The position numbers were made by a program, and so were the translations under genes. Source: Maea johnstoni (taxonomy: Eukaryota; Annelida; Polychaeta; Spionida; Magelonidae). From it: 64,000 bases of DNA. The stretch covers positions 28,491,744 to 28,555,743 of the forward strand of contig OZ012698.1 of NCBI GenBank assembly GCA_963942565.1, given 5' to 3'. The notes under the pieces were generated by a model that saw nothing but the letters and a program-made list of their open reading frames with translations, did no database searches and was not told where the DNA came from. Shown here piece by piece: positions 54,676 to 64,000 of the stretch; position 1 is the stretch's first letter; each line of letters opens with the position of its first letter.

Positions 54676-54990
54676 AATTCCAAGAGATGCTCACTCCTGT
54701 CCAGTCCAGCACTTTTACTACCCGTCAATCCTGTCGGCCATCCCTGCTGAACTCTTGCCACCATGGAGCGCTTTTCTCAGCGTAACATTTTCTGGTTGAC
54801 ATTTGTGGTTTTTGGAAGGGCGTCGGGAGGAAAGGAGATAACTTGATAAGGGTGTGGAGCGATCTGCTTCTGTCTGCTGATATTCACCAGTTATAGAGCC
54901 GCCAAATGGCCGCATGGCTGGCTCGTAGGCTAGATGTTGGTTTCTCGCTGGTTGTTGAATGCCTTGTTTGTAGGCAAACTATTAGACTAG

Positions 54991-55202
54991 TTAATCCTTA
55001 TGCTGCTGGGTGCTAATGTTCCCAATAGGAAATTATGCAAAAAAATTAAAAAATGACTGAAACTCTGGCAAATGGGTACTCACTTAGAGTACTCAGCAGG
55101 AGTTATCTAATGAATACCAACATGACTGGGTTTAGATGGTTTTTAAAAGTCTTTGCATCCTTGTGCTTTGGATAAAAGTAGCCTTAGCATTAGAAGGGTT
55201 AA
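54991..55202 (+). mobile_element. MITE, TTAA/CCCTT family
   Basis: TTAATCCTTATGCTGCTGG...GCATTAGAAGGGTTAA. Confidence 0.85.
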
Positions 55203-55443
55203 TATCTAGTTCCTGACTTGTTGTAGGCGAGTTAGTTTGTACAGGGACATGTAGTACATGTAGGAATGTATGCTCCTGTTTTTGTGGGCTAGTGGGTGGA
55301 CTAATTAATTTCTGGTTTTCTTACTGGCTATGTGGCTGGCTTGTTTGTAGGCAAACTATAGGACTAGTTAATATCTATAATTCCTAGTACAGGAACATAT
55401 AGGAATATATGCTCCTGGTTTTGTGGGCTAGCCAGTGGACCAG

Positions 55444-55656
55444 TTAAACCTTATGCTGGTGGTGGCTATTTTGGCCAATACAAAATGATGCAAAAATCCT
55501 ATAAAATGACTGAAAACCTGGCTCATGGGTACTCATCTGAGAGTTCTCAGTGAGAGCTTTCCAATGAATACCAACACATAAGGATTTAGATGGTTCATTG
55601 AAATATCGGTGTCCTTGTGCTTTGGACAAAAGTAGCCTCAGCATTGGAAGGGTTAA
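55444..55656 (+). mobile_element. MITE, TTAA/CCCTT family
   Basis: TTAAACCTTATGCTGGTGG...GCATTGGAAGGGTTAA. The sequence just before it (GTGGGCTAG...ACTAGTTAATATC) echoes the flank of the 54991 copy, so the host sequence is itself duplicated. Confidence 0.85.
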
Positions 55657-55923
55657 TATCTTGTTTTCTGGCTGGATAGGTGGCTGGCTTGTTTGTAGGT
55701 TCTAGGTGCTACAGATACAGATTCTATCAAAAATGTTTACTCAATTTGATATTACAATTTGATCGATCCAGGTCTTTATTATTGGTACAAAGGCTAATGC
55801 ATCACCTGGTTACAATATTTAAACTGATTCTAACGCAGGGGCCACAGCTGTTGCTGTGCTTCAGGGTAAGAGTATTAGAACATCCCTGTTTTCAATTGTG
55901 AGGTAGAAGGATAATCAGGCACT

Positions 55924-56161
55924 ACCATAAATTCTTAGTAATTTGGGACACCTTTTAATCATAACAATTATTATGCATTGAGGGTGGCCTATTTTTCCTG
56001 AAAATACCGACAAAGCAGCGTAATAGTGGCCCAGATTTCCCGCGAAGCTCAAATGTAGTGATCAAGTAACTAGTGAGATCTGGCAGGTGAGATTCTGTCA
56101 CTTCTATGAAAATGGTGGCCAAGATTCTGAGGGTGGTCTGAATTACCGATAATTTACGGTA
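55924..56161. mobile_element. mariner-like MITE, TACCATAAATT ends
   Basis: TACCATAAATTCTTAGTAAT at the left is mirrored by TACCGATAATTTACGGTA at the right, flanked by TA. Confidence 0.68.
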
Positions 56162-56249
56162 TACATACTTAAATCAAAAGTATTGTTGAGTGTGCCACTG
56201 CTGGCATAACATCTTGAAATGCAGTTTCACAGATAAAGATGATGTACCA

Positions 56250-56476
56250 ATTTAGAACTTGTAGTGCCCAAAACCGCCTGACAAAGTTAATGATATTTTT
56301 CCAACATGAAGCACTATTCAAAAAATATTTCAAGAAGAAATGTTGATGATAAGTTGCCTAACAACTCTCCTTGAAATATTTTTCCAACTTATGATTAATT
56401 CCAACGTTATTTTCAAAACTAGGTTATGTCCAGACAACACTTTTACGAAAGGAAATCTCTAGGCATGGATGGGTTA
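56250..56476 (-). mobile_element. MITE, TTAA/CCCATT family, inverted
   Basis: It ends GGCATGGATGGGTTAA and holds ATTCAAAAAATATTTCAAG and CTCCTTGAAATATTT blocks. The left TTAA is decayed. Confidence 0.68.
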
Positions 56477-56835
56477 AGTCAATGGATCTAGTCTATTTGG
56501 ACTGTAGTTGGCTGGGGGAGGGGGATGGATTGGAGGTATCATCCTGCTCAACATTATAACACAAACACTCACCCAGCAGTCTGGTGACTGTTTGTTTTTG
56601 TAGAAAAAAAACTTATTTGGTGTGTGTGGGAGTCAGTTCTGTCTACCATGGAAGTTTCTCATTTCTTTTTTGCTGGTGGCGTACCAACTTTAAGTGCAGT
56701 ATACAGAGAAAGTTTCCCTCTCTAAAGGTCATAGGTACACGGCTGCCTCTAGAATAATTGGCCATTCCATACTGTAGTAGCTACTATATCACTGTCAAAT
56801 GTCTTCTAAAATAGTTTAGTAGATGTGTAATAAAG

Positions 56836-56837
<2 letters not shown>

Positions 56838-56926
<89 letters not shown>

Positions 56927-56940
56927 TTATATATATATAA

Positions 56941-57009
<69 letters not shown>

Positions 57010-57020
57010 ATATATATACT
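56838..57020. repeat. TA microsatellite
   Basis: About 180 bp of TA with a TAATAATTA interruption near 56938. Confidence 0.95.
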
Positions 57021-57378
57021 TCATCATTGAGCTTTTGAGCTTTTGCCATCCTCATACCTCAAAGGCTGCGAATGTGGTATCTTCGGCATAAACCGACAAT
57101 TACCAAAACTATTTATACAGTATGACATCCAATTTTGGCAGCTGGTATAATAATTTAACACGTAGTTAGTTAGCAAGGTCTCATTTTCTCCCCTATCTGG
57201 GTAAGTGAGGTCATATTTGCGTGTAAATCGTAATGTTACTAGTAATCAATGTGACATAGTTTGATTTATGAGGCTGGTCTATGCTGTAGAGGTGACAGGG
57301 AGGTTATCATCATGGTCTAGGGTTTTTATTGTTATACTTTCCAAACATCTACCCTGTGCCTGATAAAATATGCCCTAC

Positions 57379-57584
57379 TTAACCCATTAGTGCTTAAGAG
57401 TTCCCCTAGACATTGTTGTCTGGATCAAAATTGAGAGTGATTCTACAAAATATTTGAAGGAGAGTTGTTTGTAGTGCTTTGAATAATATTTCTCCTTCAA
57501 ATAATTTAACAACTTTGGGTATGCCTGCTAGATTTCATCAAAATTGTCAGGCTGCTTTTGGCCGCTGAGCATTTGATGGGTTAA
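57379..57584 (+). mobile_element. MITE, TTAA/CCCATT family
   Basis: TTAACCCATTAGTGCTTAAG...GAGCATTTGATGGGTTAA. The right TTAA is shared with the next copy. Confidence 0.82.
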
Positions 57585-57775
57585 CCCCTTCATGCCTGGA
57601 GATCTACTTGTTATATTTTTGAAAATAACATTGGAATGAAGCATGACTTTACAAAATATTTGAAGGACAGTTGTAGGGAAAGTTTTGAAGAACAATTCTC
57701 CTTCAATTTTTTAAGTATTGCTTTTTTTAGAGAGATATCTCCCAATACATAATTGTAGGTGCCAATCCCTAGATG
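57581..57775 (+). mobile_element. MITE, TTAA/CCCATT family, right end lost
   Basis: It begins TTAACCCCTTCATGCCTGG, holds the ACAAAATATTTGAAGGACAG core and fades out after AGAGAGATATCTCCCAA. Confidence 0.7.
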
Positions 57776-58382
57776 TGATCTTTATGAGCAATCTTGTGTA
57801 CATGCTAGATTATAAATGAGAGCCATATCATGTACACTGTGTGAAACAATCAGCCTTTTTGCTGACCTTACATTCATAGTTAATGTACATCAGCTGGAGC
57901 CATATTCTCAAGAATGTTGATACTTATTGCTTTCATGGTCCATAATCTAGACCTGGCCCTTTTACAAATGATGTTTTTGGCACTAATTTGTGAAATATTT
58001 GGCAGTTATGATTTCGAAGAATTTTGGATAATGTTTTTTGTTGTTTGGAAGATCAGCTCGGTCTTCTCTGTGGGAATTGTTGAAATGTTAATCAAACACA
58101 GACAAAAACTTTTCTTTGAATATTTTTCAAATTCATGCTTTATTCCAAGGATATTTTCAAAATTAAATTAGATCAATCCTTCTAGGGGAACTTGAAGAAC
58201 AGGGGTCAGGCTACGGCAAGAAACTGAGGAAGACTGCCGGGCTATAGGTTCCCAAAACTTCATAGCCCGATAGAAAATTTTATAGTCCCATTAGAAAAAG
58301 TGACAATAACAAAATTTCCAATTCCAAATTCATAAGTAGGATAGCATGCAGGATATAATTGTACAACAGGAAAGGGTCTTGG

Positions 58383-58613
58383 TTAACCCATTTCTGCATA
58401 GGAGATTCACTTAAAATTGTCGTTTGGTTCTATGACACTTTTGATAATAACTTAGCAATTCAGAATGATTTTACAGAATATTTGAAAGAGAGTTGTTGGC
58501 ATTATTCGGAATAATACTCTTCCTTCAAAGATTTTTTACACATGGCTTTTTCCTGCGTGATTTCATCAAAATCGTCAGACTGCTTCTGGCTGCTGTGAGC
58601 ATAATTGGGTTAG
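58383..58613 (+). mobile_element. MITE, TTAA/CCCATT family
   Basis: TTAACCCATTTCTGCATAGG...GAGCATAATTGGGTTA. Confidence 0.82.
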
Positions 58614-60262
<1,649 letters not shown>

Positions 60263-60269
60263 ACACACA

Positions 60270-60620
60270 AACAGTGTATTGTATATGGTATCATGTGATC
60301 ACACGTTTGTTTCATGTGATCCCATGTCATGTTTGTTCTATATGTTATCCTGTGATTCTGTGATCATTCCATATGGTGTCATATGATCCCATATGTGTTC
60401 TATATGGTAGCATGTGATTCTGTGATTTTTGGCATGTTAACATATGATCCCATGTTTGTTCCATATCGTACCAGGATATTATATTGTGATTCCATTGGTA
60501 TCATTCATGTGTATCCATAATCATTCAATATGGTACCATATTATTGTTCCATATGGATTCATATGATCCTATGACTGTTCCATATTGCATTGCAATGATT
60601 TCATTTTCCGCTGGGATTAC
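60270..60620. repeat. degenerate repeat of CATATGGT..CATGTGATC motifs
   Basis: Variants of TTCCATATGGTATCATGTGA recur about eight times with uneven spacing. Confidence 0.6.
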
Positions 60621-60961
60621 ATTCCATGGTTTCGTTTACAGCCAATACGCCCACAAGCAGCGCTGCCACGTTGTAATTAATTTATCTGTGACATATAGTT
60701 GCATTGACTGTAGATGACAGGCCACGTAGTAATCAATGATGAAAGGTCGTGCCATGTGGCGGCGGCCCACACAACAAATGGATCCTTTGACTATGATCAT
60801 TGCGCCTCAATGTACACTGATTATGGTATAGACTGTGCCACCCACGCTACTATTACATGTGTCTTGTATCTGGAGACACTACCTGACTACAATTACAATT
60901 GGAATAATTGTGTCATAGCTGTTGTATAGGATTGTGTTTGAGACAAGTATGTTCAGCCATT

Positions 60962-61041
60962 TTAACCCTTATCCTGCTGTGAAACCTATGAGCACTGCTG
61001 CACACCACAACAATTGTTGTAGTTAGCAGGATAAGGGTTAA
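60962..61041. mobile_element. 80-bp miniature element, TTAA/CCCTTATCCTGCT
   Basis: TTAACCCTTATCCTGCT is mirrored by AGCAGGATAAGGGTTAA around a short CAACAATTGTTG centre. It looks like a minimal TTAA/CCCTT element made almost only of its ends. Confidence 0.75.
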
Positions 61042-61472
61042 GGTATCTGAGAGTTGCAAGAAAAAGTGAAAAAGAAAATAGTTTTGATTTTGTTGATCGT
61101 TTTGGAAATTAGCGTTTGATATGAAGATATCATCATTTGTAGACATCTGAGAGAGTTGCCAGAGAAAGCAAAAAGGAAAATGGTTCTGGTTCTGATGATC
61201 AGTATGGCAAATTATCCTGTAGGTTAGGTATCTGTTTATTTCAGTATGTCTTCATTTCTCTGATATAACTTATAATAAATGTGCTGGAGTGTACTAACAT
61301 TTCACAAAGTATGGTTAGATACAAACAGTCGAATTGGAACCAAATTTGCCCTGATGCGCTACATCTACATGTGGTATTATTTTCCCCCCCAGACCTAGGT
61401 CATAAAATACCCAGCGACAGTTCTGAACTTAATGCAGGCTGGGCAGTAGACTTGCTACAAGTCAATTTTTCT

Positions 61473-61672
61473 NNNNNNNNNNNNNNNNNNNNNNNNNNNN
61501 NNNNNNNNNNNNNNNNNNNNNNNNNNNNNNNNNNNNNNNNNNNNNNNNNNNNNNNNNNNNNNNNNNNNNNNNNNNNNNNNNNNNNNNNNNNNNNNNNNNN
61601 NNNNNNNNNNNNNNNNNNNNNNNNNNNNNNNNNNNNNNNNNNNNNNNNNNNNNNNNNNNNNNNNNNNNNNNN
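61473..61672. other. assembly gap (200 N)
   Basis: A run of exactly 200 N, probably a placeholder of arbitrary length. Confidence 0.98.
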
Positions 61673-61780
61673 AAGCACCCACCTTGCCATTATTAAAGCA
61701 TAGATTAAAACAATCTTTTTACATGCATTGAGCACTAATTCATTCACCAATATAGGTTGGTTCCAAATTTGTATTGAAGA

Positions 61781-62078
61781 TACTGTAGAATGGCAAATTT
61801 TTCCATTAGTTATTTTCCCGTTTTTTCCCAAATGCTTTCAAACAGGAATAAACAACACAGGAAAAAAAAATACAATAAAGACGGAGAAATCCCTGTCCTT
61901 ACCCATTAATAGTTACTCTTTGGCATACTATACTAGAATTAAATATCTACATAAAACGGGAAAATTAGAAACGGAAAAAAAGTATGTCCTCTCTCTTATA
62001 AAATATTAGAAACGGAAACACCAAAAAATGAAAAATTAGGGAAATTTGTTATAAAGAAAAATTAGCCATTCCACAGTA
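61781..62078. mobile_element. mariner-like MITE, TACTGTAGAATGGC ends
   Basis: TACTGTAGAATGGCAAATTT at the left and AAATTAGCCATTCCACAGTA at the right, with TA flanks. The interior is A-rich with GAAACGGAAA motifs. Confidence 0.7.
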
Positions 62079-62495
62079 CTGTGTACAGCAATTCTGTTCT
62101 CAGGGAGAAACTCAGCCCCTTCTGTCTTGATGGAGGAGTAGGGGCTAATGTTGACTGAGACATAATGGAGGATAGTTTATCCTGCCGTGTACTCGATCCC
62201 TGTCCTCCTCTAACACCCATTTCCCATCTCCGCTTAAGAGAGAAAACTTGTCGCCGTATTATTTTTACATCAATTCCGAGTCACGTGAGTGCAAGTAGCT
62301 TACCTGCAGGCGAGAGGGGTCCGTATAACAATTATCTATAACATTTACTCAATAAATACTGCATTACATCTATTAGGCCAGACAAACTTAATCTTATTTT
62401 GCTACCTAAAGAGCTCCAGTAAATGTAGGTGCATGAAATTATATTAATAGTGACATGTACTGAACATTATTTTCACTAGAAACTTATGTATTTGT

Positions 62496-62547
62496 ATATT
62501 CATATATATATATATATGTATATATATGTATATGTATATGTATATTC

Positions 62548-62611
<64 letters not shown>
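62496..62611. repeat. TA microsatellite with TATG interruptions
   Basis: About 115 bp, immediately left of a hAT-like element. Confidence 0.9.
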
Positions 62612-62614
<3 letters not shown>

Positions 62615-63065
62615 GGCTGTGCTCACCGCTCGCGATGCTCGATGGATCGCGATTTTCATGCTATGCTACGATTATCGAGCATGACATGAAACTCATGAGC
62701 ATCGCAAAAAAATAAAAACTTCAACGACCTTTTTAAATAGGCTTGAGAAGCTAAAAAATCCGGCGGCGTGTTGGCGACATCGATGTCGATTCACAGCGGA
62801 ACTACGCAAAATGCGTTAGTTCGATATACGCTAACCCGTCAGAGCGTACTTCACACTCTAACGGGTTCAGAATCACGAGGTGTAGTTGCATGTTTATACC
62901 GCTAGCTTGATATGGCGCTGGCTAGCGGTATCGACACTTCGATCAAGCTGTTCCTAATGACAGCAATCTACACTGAAAAACAAAATGGCCGCCGTTTTCA
63001 TGCTCGTGAGCATCATTTAGTGATTGGTGATGCTCGTGAGCTGAAAAATTTTGGTGAGCACAGCC

Positions 63066-63068
<3 letters not shown>
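62612..63068. mobile_element. hAT-like MITE, TA(A/G)GGCTGTGCTCACC ends
   Basis: TAAGGCTGTGCTCACC at the left is mirrored by GGTGAGCACAGCCCTA at the right. It lies inside a TA array and is about 457 bp. The interior has GATGCTCG and GAGCATC repeats near both ends. Confidence 0.78.
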
Positions 63069-63146
<78 letters not shown>

Positions 63147-63152
63147 GTATAT
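63069..63152. repeat. TA microsatellite
   Basis: It continues the array interrupted by the preceding element. Confidence 0.92.
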
Positions 63153-63154
63153 GT

Positions 63155-63465
63155 TGCAGCCCAACTTCCGATCCTGGCCCATCTTAAGATGGGCTTGGCC
63201 CAACTTACGATCGGAAGTTGGGTAGCCCATCTTAAGATGGGCTTGGCCCAACTTACGATGACCCCTAGCCCATCTTAAGATGGGCTTGGCCCAACTTCCG
63301 ATCTTTAGATACCAGGATGTAGGTCATTTGAAGTTGGGCTGGCCCATCTTAAGATGGGCTTGGCCCAACTTCCGATCTCTAGATACCAGGATGTAGGTCA
63401 TTTGAAGTTGGGCTGGCCCATTTTAAGATGGGCTTGGCCCAACTTCCGATCATTATAAATACCAG
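63155..63465. repeat. palindromic tandem repeat
   Basis: The perfect 18-bp palindrome GCCCATCTTAAGATGGGC occurs five times (63177, 63223, 63268, 63341, and 63417 with one change), each followed by TTGGCCCAACTT. The first part alternates with inverted GGAAGTTGGG. The later part is a 76-bp direct repeat with AGATACCAGGATGTAGGTCA. Confidence 0.88.
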
Positions 63466-64000
63466 GATGTAACCCTTCATGAATATTCATATTAATTTTT
63501 GCACTCTTATGAATATGGAATTGTCAACTCTTTCAAAGGGCATCCACTTTAAATTACAAGATAATATTAGTCCAAGAAATAAATTGAAATAGGTAGCTAG
63601 AATAACCTGATGACTCAAAACATTATTGCTGATTGTAAGCAGAAAAACGAAATAAAAGAATCATGTTTTTACAACAAATTAAAGAGTCATATATATTGAA
63701 TTTTAAGCTTTTTCAGATTTAATGTAATTCAAAGTTAATTCAATTAGATAATTTGCACAATACTACCTTTGTTATTTATGGGTTGTGTGCTCTTACATTA
63801 CATAAACTAGATGATGAATCATTTACAGTTTGAATAAAGGAATAGCAATGGTATTTTTCTAATGACTCAAAAAGGGAAAAGTGATTTTTTTCTTATCTTT
63901 TAAGCTTTTTTATTAGTATTTTTAGGTATTATTTAACCCCTTGCAAATTCTTGACATAATTATATAATCATGTGTGTGCCAAAATAAGTGTAAATGCATT
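63466..64000 (+). other. glycogenin intron 2 at the right edge
   Basis: AT-rich unique-looking sequence. No exon, repeat or RNA gene was seen. Confidence 0.45.

Noticed and set aside
63155-63465. Palindromic repeats as a CRISPR array
   Set aside because: The repeats are self-complementary, spacers are not unique or evenly sized, and the DNA is animal nuclear sequence.

Overview
The window is animal nuclear DNA: GT-AG introns with pyrimidine tracts, low gene density, AT-rich sequence, long TA, CT and GAT microsatellites and many short non-autonomous DNA transposons. A marine invertebrate, probably a deuterostome, fits best. One foldback transposon built like the sea-urchin TU elements makes an echinoderm a reasonable guess, but no sequence here proves it. 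I recognise no LINE, retrovirus-like or other RNA-derived element, and no rRNA or tRNA gene. A 200-base N gap lies at 61473-61672.

Three protein genes can be assembled by splice-phase reasoning. (1) Minus strand, about 12.8 kb down to the left edge and beyond: a very large serine-rich protein I do not recognise. A 15-codon start exon (12770-12826) is followed by a 1.86-kb exon (7009-8870) and a giant open exon (5795 to the left edge). The giant exon encodes more than 1,930 residues, mostly 19-residue and 25-residue tandem repeats. (2) Minus strand, 20827 to 14988: a three-exon, 332-residue homologue of vertebrate CCDC160, a coiled-coil protein of uncharacterised function. (3) Plus strand, 21375 rightward: glycogenin (GYG). 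A 19-base first coding exon and coding exon 2 (50219-50360) are separated by a 28.8-kb intron, and the rest of the gene is outside the window. Genes 2 and 3 are head to head, with start codons about 550 bp apart and a probable shared promoter. Gene 1 lies just downstream of gene 2 in the same direction. The stop codon of gene 2 sits directly on a strong splice donor, and the start exon of gene 1 has a strong splice acceptor 11 bases before its ATG, so the two may share transcripts.

Layout: 1-5795 giant repeat exon; 5796-12769 its introns, with a 1.65-kb foldback at 11026-12677; 14988-20827 CCDC160, with a 478-bp palindrome against the acceptor of exon 3; 20828-21374 divergent promoter; 21394-50218 glycogenin intron 1, filled with TTAA-flanked MITEs, hAT-type elements, microsatellites and a 4.2-kb nest of transposons; 50361-64000 glycogenin intron 2, with more MITEs, TA arrays and a palindromic tandem repeat near 63.2-63.5 kb.

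The repeats are mainly two piggyBac-like MITE families (TTAA + CCCTT... and TTAA + CCCATT...), several hAT-like families with 8-bp target duplications, CAGGG-ended elements with 5-bp duplications, and TA-flanked mariner-like MITEs. The main new points are the giant repeat exon, the possible link between genes 1 and 2, and three tandem decoy copies of the glycogenin exon-2 splice acceptor.
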